Part shown: positions 26,584 to 35,422 of the stretch, piece after piece
Numbering within the stretch: the first letter of the stretch is position 1
Layout: each line of letters opens with the position of its first letter
Assembly: GCA_965243145.1 (NCBI GenBank)
Contig: CBDEUB010000002.1
Location: forward strand, 2,780,512-2,844,511
DNA length: 64,000 nt
Reading direction: 5' to 3'
DNA from: CBDBLK01 sp965243145
Lineage (GTDB): Bacteria; Bdellovibrionota; Bacteriovoracia; Bacteriovoracales; Bacteriovoracaceae
Notes under the pieces: generated by a model
What the model was told of the DNA's origin: nothing
What the model saw: only the letters and a program-made list of their open reading frames with translations
Database searches by the model: none
Position numbers and translations under genes: made by a program

Positions 26584-27459
26584 TTACAAGGCCCCTCCCC
26601 GCAGGGCCGCAATGCGCTTTTCCAAGGGGGGGTGGGAGCTAAACCACTCCATAAAGGAGGAGCGGGCGGAAATGGACATGACTTCCACCGCGCTGTCGTG
26701 GCGCTGCATGTTGCCGTAGTTGGCCTTGAGGGCCTCCAGGGCGGAGATCATTTTGTGCTTGCCCACCAATTTTCCACTGTGGGCGTCGGCGCGGTATTCG
26801 CGCCAGCGGCTCACCGCCATAATCAGGGGCAGGGACAGAAAGCTGACCACCGTGTGAACGATGCTATGAATAATGTGGTACAGAAAAAAGTCGCCGATGC
26901 TGCTGGGGCGGTCGTCGTCGTTGTTCCTCATGGCGTTCATGATCGCCATGCTCACCAAATAGGCAACAAACATGGCCATGGAGTTGACTACACCCTGCAC
27001 CAGGGTCATGGTGACCATATCCCCGTTGGCGATATGCCCCACTTCATGGGCCAAAACCGCCTCCACTTGTTCCTCGTTCAGGCGATCCATCAGGCCAGTG
27101 GAAACCGCTACCAGAGAGTTGTTGCGGGAAGGCCCCGTGGCAAAGGCATTGACTTCGGGGGAGCGGTAAATGTACACCTCGGGCATTTTGTCGAGGCCCG
27201 AGCGGCGCGCTAGAGTGTGCACTTTGGCCACCAGGGCGTGGTTGCTGGCAGGTTCCAGGCGCATGGTCTTTTTGGCCATCCACTTGCTGATCATGAGGGA
27301 GATAAAGCTCCCCCCCATGCCAAAGATAAAGCAGAAAATAAACAGTCCGGTGTGACTTTCCATGCGTACGCCGAGAAAGTTCATGACTGTAAAGGCAATG
27401 ATGCTCAAAGCGATCATCACCAAAATATTGGTGGCAAATAACAGTATCCATCTTCTCAT
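26584..27459 (-). CDS. htpX: Membrane zinc metalloprotease HtpX
   Basis: Four hydrophobic segments and the M48 motif VLAHEVGHIANGDM (HEVGH). The downstream Glu ligand lies in WREYRADAHSGKLVG. The N-terminus MRRWILLFATNILVMIALSII is typical, and GGAGGA precedes the ATG at 27459, which is why the longer open frame to 27681 is rejected. HtpX degrades misfolded inner-membrane proteins and is normally under envelope-stress control. The C-terminal block SSHPPLEKRIAALR is also diagnostic. Length 291 residues. Confidence 0.95.
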   Translation of the reverse strand: MRRWILLFATNILVMIALSIIAFTVMNFLGVRMESHTGLFIFCFIFGMGGSFISLMISKWMAKKTMRLEPASNHALVAKVHTLARRSGLDKMPEVYIYRSPEVNAFATGPSRNNSLVAVSTGLMDRLNEEQVEAVLAHEVGHIANGDMVTMTLVQGVVNSMAMFVAYLVSMAIMNAMRNNDDDRPSSIGDFFLYHIIHSIVHTVVSFLSLPLIMAVSRWREYRADAHSGKLVGKHKMISALEALKANYGNMQRHDSAVEVMSISARSSFMEWFSSHPPLEKRIAALRGGAL

Positions 27460-27610
27460 TCTTGTCCTCCTGGTCGACGGGTTAATAAAATGTGGGTTCC
27501 CGTTCAGCAATGTCTCACACCGAAAGGCCTCTGTCAGGCCCATCGCTACCGAATACGGCACGAAATGCCCTCCGCCCCCGCCCCCCTCAATTTTTTGTTG
27601 AAGAGGCCCG

Positions 27611-28942
27611 ATGGCGGCGGGGAGGGGTGTCCAAATGGTGGGAATCGGGTATTTGAGTCGCCATAGCGGCTTTCTGGTCAAAATGAACTACCGCGAGGCA
27701 CTGTGGACGGCCATCGTCTTTTTCGCCGCCCTGTGGACTGCCGCCGAGGCCCCCTTTTCCCTGGCCTTCAAAACCCGCTTTCAAGACTGGCAAATATGGG
27801 TGGATTTGAGCATCTCGCTCATCTTTACCCTGGATTTGATCCACCAAATCCGCGAGTTCCGCCGCAAAAAGCGGGAGCGCCGCTTTAAAATGTATTCTCC
27901 CCCCTCCAAAAAGTGGGCCATATACGGGGGATTTGCCATTGGGGCGGTGGCCTGCGTTCCCTTTGATGTCCTGTTTTATTCCCTCGAATGGGGCAGTTCG
28001 GGGGGTTGGCCCAAGCTCTTGCGGGTCTTTAGGCTGGCCAGGGTCGTCCGTCTGATCAACATTCTTGGCAACCTGCCGACTGTCCGCCGCAGCGTCAGAA
28101 TCGTGCTATTTGTCATTGGGCCATTGCTCATGATCCACTTTCTGTCTTGTTTTTGGGTGCATTTGCACCCCCCGCCGGACGGCGATTTGACCACCTATTA
28201 TGTCGAGAGTTTTTACTGGACGATCACCACCCTGACCACCGTGGGCTATGGGGACATCACCCCCACCACCATACCGGCGCGCCTCTACACCATGGTGGTG
28301 ATGATGGGGGGAGTGGCCTTTTACGGTTTGGTGATCGGCAATATCACCCGCATTTTTGCCGAGTCGGCGCGCTACAAGGAACAGACCCGGGAAAAATTGA
28401 GCGAACTGTCGGCCTTTATGCGTCACTATCACATCCCCGAGCGCTTGCAGTCTTCAGTGTTTAACTACTACCACCACCTGTTTACCCAGCGCCTGAGCGG
28501 CAACGATCAAAAGATTATTTCCGACTTGCCCCATGTCCTGAAAGACGAGTTGCAGATTTATATGAACATCAAATTGGTGCGCAATTTGCCCCTGTTTGAA
28601 AACTGTTCCGATGCCTGCCTCAAGGCGGTGGCCAATGCCCTGGAAAAAAAGCACTACCGCCCCGGGGACGGGATCATCCGCGCCGGAGAGATCGGCAATG
28701 AAATGTTCCTCATCGATCGCGGGGAAGTGGAAGTGGCCTCCCCCGAGGGACACCCCATCGCCCAACTCCACGACGGACAATTTTTCGGTGAAAAGGCCCT
28801 TTTAGAAGAGGGGCCGCGCAGCGCCCATGTGAGCGCGATCGGTTATTGTGACCTGTTTCGCCTGCCCAAGGAACAGTTTTTGAGCATGATCAAGCAGTAC
28901 CCCGAACTCCAGCGCAACCTCGATCGCCTGGTCAATTCTTGA
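27611..28942 (+). CDS. Cyclic-nucleotide-gated voltage-sensor-type K+ channel
   Basis: Six-helix channel core: S4-like segment LLRVFRLARVVRLINIL with regularly spaced Arg, a pore with the K+ selectivity filter TTLTTVGYGDITP, then a C-linker and a cyclic-nucleotide-binding domain (GDGIIRAGEIGNEMFLIDRG, FFGEKALLEEGPRSA, with the phosphate-cassette GE and R). Architecture and length (~440 residues) match prokaryotic CNG/HCN-like channels. The true start may be the internal ATG at MNYREAL (~27684). Located in the inner membrane; presumably links cAMP or cGMP level to K+ flux. Confidence 0.92.
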   Translation: MAAGRGVQMVGIGYLSRHSGFLVKMNYREALWTAIVFFAALWTAAEAPFSLAFKTRFQDWQIWVDLSISLIFTLDLIHQIREFRRKKRERRFKMYSPPSKKWAIYGGFAIGAVACVPFDVLFYSLEWGSSGGWPKLLRVFRLARVVRLINILGNLPTVRRSVRIVLFVIGPLLMIHFLSCFWVHLHPPPDGDLTTYYVESFYWTITTLTTVGYGDITPTTIPARLYTMVVMMGGVAFYGLVIGNITRIFAESARYKEQTREKLSELSAFMRHYHIPERLQSSVFNYYHHLFTQRLSGNDQKIISDLPHVLKDELQIYMNIKLVRNLPLFENCSDACLKAVANALEKKHYRPGDGIIRAGEIGNEMFLIDRGEVEVASPEGHPIAQLHDGQFFGEKALLEEGPRSAHVSAIGYCDLFRLPKEQFLSMIKQYPELQRNLDRLVNS

Positions 28943-28984
28943 GCAACTTTGACTTCTTCTCGCATCCCGTGGTAGCTAGGAAGC

Positions 28985-30121
28985 ATGAAGTGCTCTGGCC
29001 TTATCCTTTTGAGTTTTTGGTGCGTGGCCTCGTCGGCGGCAAATCCCTCCCCCTCCCAGCGACTGGCCTCATTCCTCGATCGCGCCAACTTTCAGGCCGA
29101 AGTGGGGATGGGGGCCGACTATATAGAAAATCGTCAGGTCAAGGCGCGGGTGATGCAGTGGTTTGCCGATTTTCAATTGACTCCCTCATTCGGCCCCACC
29201 TTGCAAGGGCACTTTTACGGCGGATTTTCCCTGGGGACGGGCACCCACAGCGGGCCAATTTTGTCCGAGTACGCCCCCGAACGGGAGTGGAATTTGGAGA
29301 GTGCCTATGTGCAGTGGCGGCCATACTCCTGGGTGCAGTTTAGGGCCGGAGCGATCGATCAGGGTGACGACCACTCTCCTCTGTTGGCCAGCGACAGCAC
29401 CTTCTTGAGTGTGGTTCAGGAGATCGACCTGGCCCCCAGGGAGTGGGGCCTTTGGCCCTTTTTGAAATTCCAGCAGGCCATTCCCCCGGGGGATTACCGC
29501 CGCTCTCCCATCGACATCGAACGGGATCAGGGCACCCCCTCATTCTTGGCCCACACACTGGGCCTCAAGTGGCGATCCCGACATTCTGAGGGGCGCTTGG
29601 CGGCTACCGCTTTTAGCTATCAAGGCCTGGCCGGCCAGACCGCCTACCGCTCCCAATTTATGGGTAACAGCTTGAGCACTTATACCGAGTCCACCGCCCA
29701 ATTCGCCTACCCCTTCCGCGGCCTCAACTTCACTTGGCAAGGCCATGCTCTCTTGGGCCAAACTTTGGGCCACTTGACAGGCCTGGAATGGCAAGGCCAA
29801 TACTTGTACAACCGCCGCGCCCCCCACCGGCGCAACACCGGTTACGCCCTTTCATTGGGCCTGCGCCTGCAAGACAGCGAAGGGAGGCAATGGGTTCCCT
29901 TTGTGGCCCCCTTTCGCAACGAGAGCGACACCGCCCCGGCCTTTTACAACTCCAAGTGGTATGGCCACAACAACCAGCGCGGCACACTGCTGGGGTTGGA
30001 GTATCGCTCACCGAAAGGCATTTCGATGAGCGGCCTGGCCGGTTCCCATCGGGTTTTGTTCCCCAATCCCTACCAGTCCGACGGGGAGTTGGTGGCCTTG
30101 CAACTCAAGTACAGGCCTTAG
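28985..30121 (+). CDS. Predicted outer-membrane beta-barrel protein
   Basis: Signal peptide MKCSGLILLSFWCVASSAANP, then alternating amphipathic strands rich in aromatic residues throughout (for example WNLESAYVQWRPYSWVQFRAGA, TLGLKWRSRHSEGRLAATAF, LTGLEWQGQYLYN, GTLLGLEYRSP) and a C-terminal strand VALQLKYRP. The pattern fits a 14-18-stranded barrel like Wzi, OprB or porin-type proteins. No specific family recognised. It begins 43 bp after the channel gene and is followed 14 bp later by the cation exchanger, so an ion-related operon is possible. Confidence 0.7.
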   Translation: MKCSGLILLSFWCVASSAANPSPSQRLASFLDRANFQAEVGMGADYIENRQVKARVMQWFADFQLTPSFGPTLQGHFYGGFSLGTGTHSGPILSEYAPEREWNLESAYVQWRPYSWVQFRAGAIDQGDDHSPLLASDSTFLSVVQEIDLAPREWGLWPFLKFQQAIPPGDYRRSPIDIERDQGTPSFLAHTLGLKWRSRHSEGRLAATAFSYQGLAGQTAYRSQFMGNSLSTYTESTAQFAYPFRGLNFTWQGHALLGQTLGHLTGLEWQGQYLYNRRAPHRRNTGYALSLGLRLQDSEGRQWVPFVAPFRNESDTAPAFYNSKWYGHNNQRGTLLGLEYRSPKGISMSGLAGSHRVLFPNPYQSDGELVALQLKYRP

Positions 30122-30134
30122 AGGGGCGGACACC

Positions 30135-31088
30135 ATGTTGCTGCAAATTGGCCTTCTGGTGCTCTCCCTGGCGATTCTCTACGGCAGTGCCGAGTTGGTC
30201 TTGGGGGGCGCGGAGGGCCTGGGCCAGTGGTTTGGCCTCTCCCCACTCACCATCGGCCTGTTGTTGGTGGGGTTTGGCACCAGTTTGCCCGAATTTTTCG
30301 TCGGCCACCTGGCCTATTGGAGAGGCGAACCGCAAATGGCCTTGGGCAATATCATCGGCTCCAATCTGGCCAATTTGTTTTTGATCATGGGGGTGGCGGG
30401 CCTGCTGGCACCCCTGCCTCTACTCTCCCGTGCCGTTCAGGCCCAATTGTGGCTGCACTTGGGCCTTTCCTCATTGCTGGCGGGAATTTATTTTTATCTG
30501 GGCCTGGGAATTGTGGGCACCCTCTCCCTGGCGGCCTTTTTTGGCCTCTACTTGTGGACGACTTTTGTTCAGATGAAGGGCGAGCGGGGGGACATCGCCG
30601 GCCAGGCAGTGGAATGTACTGGCCAGTCCCTGCCCGTCTTAGTGGCCAAGTTGGGTGTTGGCCTGGTGGCCCTCTACGCTAGCGGCGAGATGCTGGTTTC
30701 CAGTGGCAAGTCCCTGGCGGCCCTCTTGGGGGTTCCCACCTACATCGTCTCGGTCATTTTTGTGGCCCTGGGCACTTCCCTGCCCGAACTGATCACCGCC
30801 CTGGTGGCCACTTGGCGGGGCAAACAGCGGGAACTCATCACCGGCAATATCATCGGCTCCAATATTTTCAACATCGCCTTTGTGTTGGGCAGTCTGGGGC
30901 CGTATGGCCTTGCCTTTGGCCAGGGCGGGGGCGGGTATGACCTTACCTGGGACATCGGCATTTTGTGGTTGGCGGCCCTCTTTTTGTTGTTGCTTCACCT
31001 GGGCAAGCGCAACTTCACCCGTCCCGCGGCGGCCATCTTTTTGCTCGCTTACGCCGGCATGGTCACCTTTTGGAGCATCAGAGCGTAA
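30135..31088 (+). CDS. CaCA-family Ca2+/Na+ or Ca2+/H+ exchanger (YrbG-like)
   Basis: Two inverted halves with the family alpha-repeats: VGFGTSLPEFFVGHLAYWRG with ALGNIIGSNLANLFLIMG, and VALGTSLPELITALVATWRG with ITGNIIGSNIFNIAFVLGS. The Glu in GTSLPE of each half is the cation-coordinating residue. Ten hydrophobic segments; 317 residues is typical for bacterial YrbG-type antiporters. Inner membrane. A composite palindromic repeat follows immediately downstream. Confidence 0.92.
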   Translation: MLLQIGLLVLSLAILYGSAELVLGGAEGLGQWFGLSPLTIGLLLVGFGTSLPEFFVGHLAYWRGEPQMALGNIIGSNLANLFLIMGVAGLLAPLPLLSRAVQAQLWLHLGLSSLLAGIYFYLGLGIVGTLSLAAFFGLYLWTTFVQMKGERGDIAGQAVECTGQSLPVLVAKLGVGLVALYASGEMLVSSGKSLAALLGVPTYIVSVIFVALGTSLPELITALVATWRGKQRELITGNIIGSNIFNIAFVLGSLGPYGLAFGQGGGGYDLTWDIGILWLAALFLLLLHLGKRNFTRPAAAIFLLAYAGMVTFWSIRA

Positions 31089-31345
31089 TTGCTCACACTT
31101 CAGGCCATCTTGCCTCCGCATCCTGCTCCGGCACTGCCCATCGGGGCAGTCGTCGCTCGTCGCCCTCCTGGCGACTCCGTGTGACTCAGTTTCGCCGTCA
31201 CTTCTTGCCTCCGCATCCTGCTTCGACACCGCCCATCGGGGCGGCCGTCGCTCGTCGCCTTCCTGGCGACTCCGTACGGCGTACTTTTTCGTACGCCTCA
31301 CTCGTTCCGTCTCACTTCATCCCAAGTCTTTCCTAAATTGACTGA
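31089..31345 (+). repeat. Composite palindromic (REP/BIME-like) repeat cluster
   Basis: Begins with CAGGCCATCTTGCCTCCGCA followed by two hairpins: ACTGCCC-ATCG-GGGCAGT (31133-31150) and GTCGCC-CTCCT-GGCGAC (31159-31175). The unit is repeated at 31205-31275 (variant stem CCGCCC/GGGCGG), then a third hairpin of the GGCGTAC...GTACGCC type, then CCCAAGTCTTTCCTAAATTG. A related array lies at 57653-57925 and a partial copy at 61389-61435. It occupies a gene-free stretch after the exchanger gene. The terminal part is the attachment site of island 1. Confidence 0.75.
31322..31341 (+). other. Left attachment-site repeat of island 1
   Basis: CCAAGTCTTTCCTAAATTGA, identical to 34946-34965. It lies at the end of the palindromic repeat cluster and marks the outer left boundary of the AT-rich ABC-3C island. 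Confidence 0.75.
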
Positions 31346-31493
31346 TCGTCTTTATTGGTAAAGGCCTCATAACTTCCCATTTTTAAAGGATTTTTCTTTT
31401 TCTGCAAAGAAAATTTTTTATTCCATGGGCTGCTTATGGGCTACAAAATAAAATAACAATTTGCATTATCAAAACACCAATCACAAATCTAAG

Positions 31494-31745
31494 TCAAATC
31501 TCAAACTGTACTGTCTGGGCCACTTCCCGCATAAAGCGGGGATGAAGGGCCGCATATCTCTTGGCGGTCATCTCTACCGAAGAGTGCCCCAACAGCTTTG
31601 AAAGTGCGAAAATGTCCCCTCCGGCCATCACAAAGTTGGAAGCGTAAGTTGCCCGCAAATCGTGAAACCTAATCTTTGGGATTCTGGCCCTTTCTGCGGC
31701 CTCTCTAAAGCGATTTAAAAGCTTTAGTATTAAAGGATAGTACAA
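31494..31745 (-). pseudogene. Tyrosine recombinase (phage-type integrase) C-terminal remnant, island 1
   Basis: Encodes the catalytic C-terminus: FHDLRATYASNFVMAGGDIF, LSKLLGHSSVEMTAKRYAAL and HPRFMREVAQTVQFEI. HxxR (HDLR), the GH box and the Tyr nucleophile (RYAAL) are present, but the N-terminal arm-binding and core-binding domains and the first catalytic Arg are absent. It is nearly identical over this part to 49059-49415. The first ~20 residues of the open frame (MYYPLILKLLNRF) appear to be junction sequence. Confidence 0.85.
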
Positions 31746-31795
31746 ATAGGGATAAAATTGTATAAAATAGGGTTAAGAAAAGGAAGAAAAATAGT

Positions 31796-32716
31796 ATGAA
31801 ATACAGGCTGGAGGATTTAAATTCAGAACAATTTGAAGAGTTATCTTCTGAAATATGCATAAAAATTTTAGGTGAGGGTTTTGTCAATTTTGCATCAGGA
31901 AAAGATGGTGGAAGGGATGGAAAATTTACAGGACGGGCCAATTCACTCCCTTCCGAAAAAAAACCTTTTGAAGGAAAATTTGTTATACAGGCCAAACATA
32001 TAATGAGTTCATGTGCATCTTGTTCTGACTCTCAGTTTAAAAGTATTCTAAAAAGAGAAATTCCAAAAATAAAAAAACTTTATGAAAATGGTGAATTAGA
32101 ACATTATTTTTTACTAACTAATAGAAAATTGACAGGTGGATGTGAAGTAGAAATCCAAGAACAAATAAAAAAAGATGTCCCCCAAATAAAATCAATTTCG
32201 ATTTGGGGCAAAGAACGAATACATTTATTTCTTGACAATAATAAATACCTACATGATAAATTTGGCCTTAATAGGCCTCGTTCTCCTATGGATATTCGCC
32301 CAGAAGATTTAATAGAAGTCGTTGAACAATTCAGAAAACAAATACCAAAAAAATCTAATATTGATACGCAAAGTCGAGAAAAAGATTTTTTGTATACCAA
32401 CATGGAAAAGAAAAATGCAATTAATGGACTATCTGATGAATACTATAAACATATTCGACAGGACTCTGAGAAATATTTTCAAGAGATAGGGGACTTTCTT
32501 AAAAATCCTAGGAATGAAAAATACAGAAATTTATATAATGAAACGGCCTATGATTTCAAGGGTGTCATAATCTCTCGGAGAGGGGATTATGAAAACTTTG
32601 ATAATATATTGGAAGATATTTTTTCAAAATCTTATCTTAGCTCTAACAAAAAGCTTCTAAAGGTTTTTATTCATTTTATGTATTTTAATTGCGACATTGG
32701 GGACAAAGAAGGCTGA
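31796..32716 (+). CDS. ABC-3C system effector: Mrr/REase-like nuclease domain plus ABC-3C C-terminal domain
   Basis: The N-terminal ~160 residues contain EQFEELSSEICIKILGEGFV, a D-x(n) in GKDGGRDGKFTG and QAK in FVIQAKH, the D-QxK core of restriction-endonuclease-like (Mrr-type) effectors. The C-terminal ~100 residues (YYKHIRQDSEKYFQEIGDFL onward) fit the helical recruiting domain of ABC-three-component effectors. Codon use is strongly AT-rich. It overlaps the middle component by 20 bp. In this conflict-system class the ATPase senses invasion and licenses the effector; here the predicted outcome is DNA cleavage. Assignment rests mainly on gene order and the partner families. Confidence 0.7.
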   Translation: MKYRLEDLNSEQFEELSSEICIKILGEGFVNFASGKDGGRDGKFTGRANSLPSEKKPFEGKFVIQAKHIMSSCASCSDSQFKSILKREIPKIKKLYENGELEHYFLLTNRKLTGGCEVEIQEQIKKDVPQIKSISIWGKERIHLFLDNNKYLHDKFGLNRPRSPMDIRPEDLIEVVEQFRKQIPKKSNIDTQSREKDFLYTNMEKKNAINGLSDEYYKHIRQDSEKYFQEIGDFLKNPRNEKYRNLYNETAYDFKGVIISRRGDYENFDNILEDIFSKSYLSSNKKLLKVFIHFMYFNCDIGDKEG

Positions 32717-32960
32717 CTTTATGCTATCACCAGAAAAACACATGGATTTAGACAGATCAGTTCTTATGATAACAGAAATCGTTTTGAAATATATGCTTAA
32801 AAAAAGAATTGAAAAAGTTGATACTCTGCTATCATTTGTTGAAAAGAAAACAGGAGATGGAATCCATGAAAATTTTTTCTCTGCTCTTACTATACTACAT
32901 GCATTAAACAAGCTGGATTATTTACATCAAAACGATACTCTCACCTTGGTTAATCAATGA
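32697..32960 (+). CDS. ABC-3C system middle component
   Basis: An 87-residue helical protein (LSPEKHMDLDRSVLMITEIV, LLSFVEKKTGDGIHENFFSA, LTILHALNKLDYLH) encoded between effector and ATPase, overlapping both (20 bp and 4 bp). Size, winged-helix-like composition and position match the 'middle component' of ABC-3C systems, which couples ATPase to effector. A start at the ATG of MLSPEKH (32721) is also possible. Recognised by context more than by motif. Confidence 0.65.
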   Translation: MGTKKADFMLSPEKHMDLDRSVLMITEIVLKYMLKKRIEKVDTLLSFVEKKTGDGIHENFFSALTILHALNKLDYLHQNDTLTLVNQ

Positions 32961-34747
32961 AATTAAGCAAGTTATATACAAGTCGGCCCGAGTATTTCCC
33001 TCCCATTAAATTCAATGACGGATTAAATGTCGTAATTGGAAAGATCACACGACCAGAAGACTATGATAGAGATTCCCATAATTTGGGGAAAAGTCTTCTT
33101 ATAGATGTTATAGATTTTTGCCTACTAAAGAAACTAACTCCTGATCATTTTACCAAAAAACTACCTGAAAAATTAAATGAAATTGAATTTTATTTGGAAG
33201 TTTTCTTGTCGGAAGAAAAGTTTTTGACAATCAAGCGAGGAATCGAAAAAAATACCAAGATTTATTTTAAAAAATCGTCTAAAAATAACCAAGATTTGAC
33301 AAAAATCCACAAAGACGACTGGGTTGATTTTCCAAGTTTTCAAAAATCAAAAGATTTTCTAAACGGAAACCTATCTCTTACGAGCATGAGGCCTTTTGAT
33401 TACCGAAAAGGTATCTCGTACTTTCTTAGAAAACAAAAGGACTATATGGATGTTTTTCAAGTGGAAAAATTTATTCGCTCAGAACACAAAGAATGGAAGC
33501 CTTATATAGGTAAAATATTAGGATTTTCTCACGAGGAGATTGAAAAAAAATATGATTACAATACGGAGATAGAATTAAAAACAAATGAACTAAATGAATT
33601 AAAAAGTAAACTCAACTATCCAGATGAATCTTTAGATAAAGTCAGGGCCAGAAGGGAAGCAGAAGATCAAAGAGTGCAAGAATTGGAAATACAGCTTGAT
33701 AACTTTGACTTTAAAAAGAATGATTTAGAAATTAGTGAAGAAGAATTACAAAAACTTGATGAAGAAATATCCTATATCAATAACGAAATTTATAATTTAA
33801 CGAGTGACCTAAATAGAATCTCCGACTCAATTAAAAGAAAAATATCCTTTAAAACAGAAAATATAAAAAAGATATTTGGAGAAGTAGGAATCTATTTCCA
33901 AGACCAAATATTGAAAGAATATGAAGATTTGGAGCGTTTTAATAAAAATATTACCCAAGATCGCAACAAGCGTTTGAAAAAAGAAAAAGAAAGGATCGAT
34001 AATGAATTAAACGCCCTAAAGGAAACTCTCGAATCTCGAACCTCTGAAAAAGTTTCCAAACTTGAGATCATAAGAGAAAAAGATACATTTAAAAAATACA
34101 AAAAAATGCAAAATGAACTTTTAAAATATAAGACCGACCTTCAAGCATTAGACAATGACTTAAAAAGATACGACAAACTCCGTGAAAAAAGAAAAGAAAT
34201 TAATGCTTTAGATAAAATATTAAAAGAAACAATAGACAAACTCCGTAATGAGGTAGAAACAGGAAATAATACCCTTTTTAATATCCGTTCATTTTTTAGA
34301 GATATTGTTAAAAAAGTTCTTAGTACAGAAGTATTACTTTATGTAGATTTAAATAAAGAAAACAATATAGATTTCTTTGCCAAATATACAAGGAATGATG
34401 ACCCAACATCACCGACTTCAGAAGACCAAGGAACGAGTTATTATAAACTCTTATGTGCCTTTTTCGATTTAGCGGTATTAAGGTGTTATAAAGATTCAAA
34501 ATTCTATCACTTCGTTTACCATGACGGTATTTTAGAAGGGCTTGACAACAGAAAAAAGTTATTGCTAATTCAAATGATAAAAGACTATACAAAAAAATAT
34601 AATATTCAATATATCTTGACCGCTATTGACTCTGATTTGCCTACCCGTAACGATGGGCAAAAGTTTGAATTTTCTGATGAAGAAATAATTAGAGAACTAA
34701 CAGATGAAGGCGACAAAGGTAGGCTTTTTAATTGTGAAGTTTTTTAG
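32957..34747 (+). CDS. ABC-3C system SMC-like ATPase (DUF2326-type)
   Basis: 596 residues. The N-terminal lobe LNVVIGKITRPEDYDRDSHN followed by LGKSLLIDVIDFCLL holds an atypical, stretched P-loop ending NLGKS. A long coiled coil occupies residues ~210-440 (KKEKERIDNELNALKETLES and similar). The C-terminal lobe has a signature-like SEDQGTSYYKLLCAFFDLAVL and Walker B-like FYHFVYHDGILEGLDNRKK. This is the DUF2326 ABC/SMC-type ATPase found in ABC-3C loci. Its stop is 199 bp from the right att repeat. The AT-rich composition contrasts with core genes. Confidence 0.82.
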   Translation: MKLSKLYTSRPEYFPPIKFNDGLNVVIGKITRPEDYDRDSHNLGKSLLIDVIDFCLLKKLTPDHFTKKLPEKLNEIEFYLEVFLSEEKFLTIKRGIEKNTKIYFKKSSKNNQDLTKIHKDDWVDFPSFQKSKDFLNGNLSLTSMRPFDYRKGISYFLRKQKDYMDVFQVEKFIRSEHKEWKPYIGKILGFSHEEIEKKYDYNTEIELKTNELNELKSKLNYPDESLDKVRARREAEDQRVQELEIQLDNFDFKKNDLEISEEELQKLDEEISYINNEIYNLTSDLNRISDSIKRKISFKTENIKKIFGEVGIYFQDQILKEYEDLERFNKNITQDRNKRLKKEKERIDNELNALKETLESRTSEKVSKLEIIREKDTFKKYKKMQNELLKYKTDLQALDNDLKRYDKLREKRKEINALDKILKETIDKLRNEVETGNNTLFNIRSFFRDIVKKVLSTEVLLYVDLNKENNIDFFAKYTRNDDPTSPTSEDQGTSYYKLLCAFFDLAVLRCYKDSKFYHFVYHDGILEGLDNRKKLLLIQMIKDYTKKYNIQYILTAIDSDLPTRNDGQKFEFSDEEIIRELTDEGDKGRLFNCEVF

Positions 34748-34828
34748 ATACTGAAATTTCACTGAATAGGGCCACTATCTCAGGCCCTTCAATTGATGGG
34801 CTAAAAACGGGCTACTTCAAGTGAAAAT

Positions 34829-34896
34829 GGCCCATTTTAGATAAAATTATAACGCAATGCGCATATTTGCTCAAGTTGGTAAAAAGCTAGCAAATT
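34829..34896 (+). repeat. Conserved right-end block, island 1
   Basis: A 68-bp block beginning GGCCCATTTTAGATAAAATT, with AACGCAATGCGCAT and TTGCTC...GTTGGTAAAAAG inside. It aligns along its whole length with 54561-54628 and, inverted, with about 61471-61540. It lies ~50 bp inside the right att repeat and probably holds recombinase or accessory-protein binding sites. ATGGGCTAAAAACGGGCTA lies just before it. Confidence 0.75.
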
Positions 34897-34945
34897 GAGT
34901 GAGTTAGACTTTCCTTTTGCGGTGTATTTTGATTTGCTTTATTGG

Positions 34946-34965
34946 CCAAGTCTTTCCTAAATTGA
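34946..34965 (+). other. Right attachment-site repeat of island 1
   Basis: Identical 20-mer to 31322-31341. It sits just beyond the 3' end of smpB. Confidence 0.75.
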
Positions 34966-34972
34966 GAGCAGT

Positions 34973-35422
34973 TTAATCATATTCCCGCCGGCGCAGGCGC
35001 TTTTGTATATCTTTTTTGGCCTGGGCCTGGCGCTTGTCGTATTTTTTCTTGCCTCGGCCCAGGGCGATTTCCAATTTGGCCTTGCCCTTGCGGAAGTACA
35101 GGGCACAGGGGACGATGCTGTAATTTCCCGCGCTCACCTGTTGGGCGTAGTGGGTGATCTCTTTTTTGTGCATCAACAGTTTGCGCACGCGGGTGGGTTG
35201 ATGATTGTGGATATTGCCGAATTTGTAGTGGGGAATATTCATATTATAAATCCACGCCTCACCCCCCTTGTCGATGGCGATATAGGCCTCCGCCAGGGAG
35301 GCCTGGCCCTGGGCCAAAACTTTGATCTCGGTTCCCTTTAAGACGATGCCCACTTCGAGTTTTTCCTCCAAGTGGTAGTCGTAGGCGGCCCTCTTGTTTT
35401 TGCTAATGATTTTGATATTCAT
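34973..35422 (-). CDS. smpB: SsrA-binding protein SmpB
   Basis: 149 residues from ATG 35422: NIKIISKNKRAAYDYHLEEK, VGIVLKGTEIKVLAQGQASL, the RKLLMHKKEI block, VPCALYFRKGKAKLEIALGRGKKKYDKR and a basic tail. SmpB binds tmRNA and carries it to stalled ribosomes; the C-terminal tail occupies the empty mRNA channel. The start overlaps the 3' end of rsmA. The stop is followed 7 bp later by the att repeat of island 1. Its partner RNA, ssrA, lies 13.5 kb away and is also an integration site. Confidence 0.95.
   Translation of the reverse strand: MNIKIISKNKRAAYDYHLEEKLEVGIVLKGTEIKVLAQGQASLAEAYIAIDKGGEAWIYNMNIPHYKFGNIHNHQPTRVRKLLMHKKEITHYAQQVSAGNYSIVPCALYFRKGKAKLEIALGRGKKKYDKRQAQAKKDIQKRLRRREYD

Larger units (their letters stand above)
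31342..34965. mobile_element. Island 1: non-autonomous integrative element carrying an ABC-3C defence operon
   Basis: Bounded by a perfect 20-bp direct repeat. Inside are, in order: ATGGGCT-type repeats (31421-31443), the C-terminal part of a tyrosine recombinase on the minus strand, three overlapping AT-rich cargo genes on the plus strand, and a right-end block (34829-34896) shared with island 2 and island 3. The recombinase lacks its N-terminal two-thirds, so movement would need an enzyme supplied in trans. The right repeat ends 7 bp from the smpB stop codon. Confidence 0.7.

Noticed and set aside
26579..27681. Longer HtpX start at 27681
   Set aside because: Upstream residues lack family similarity, while ATG 27459 has a strong GGAGGA site and the normal N-terminus.
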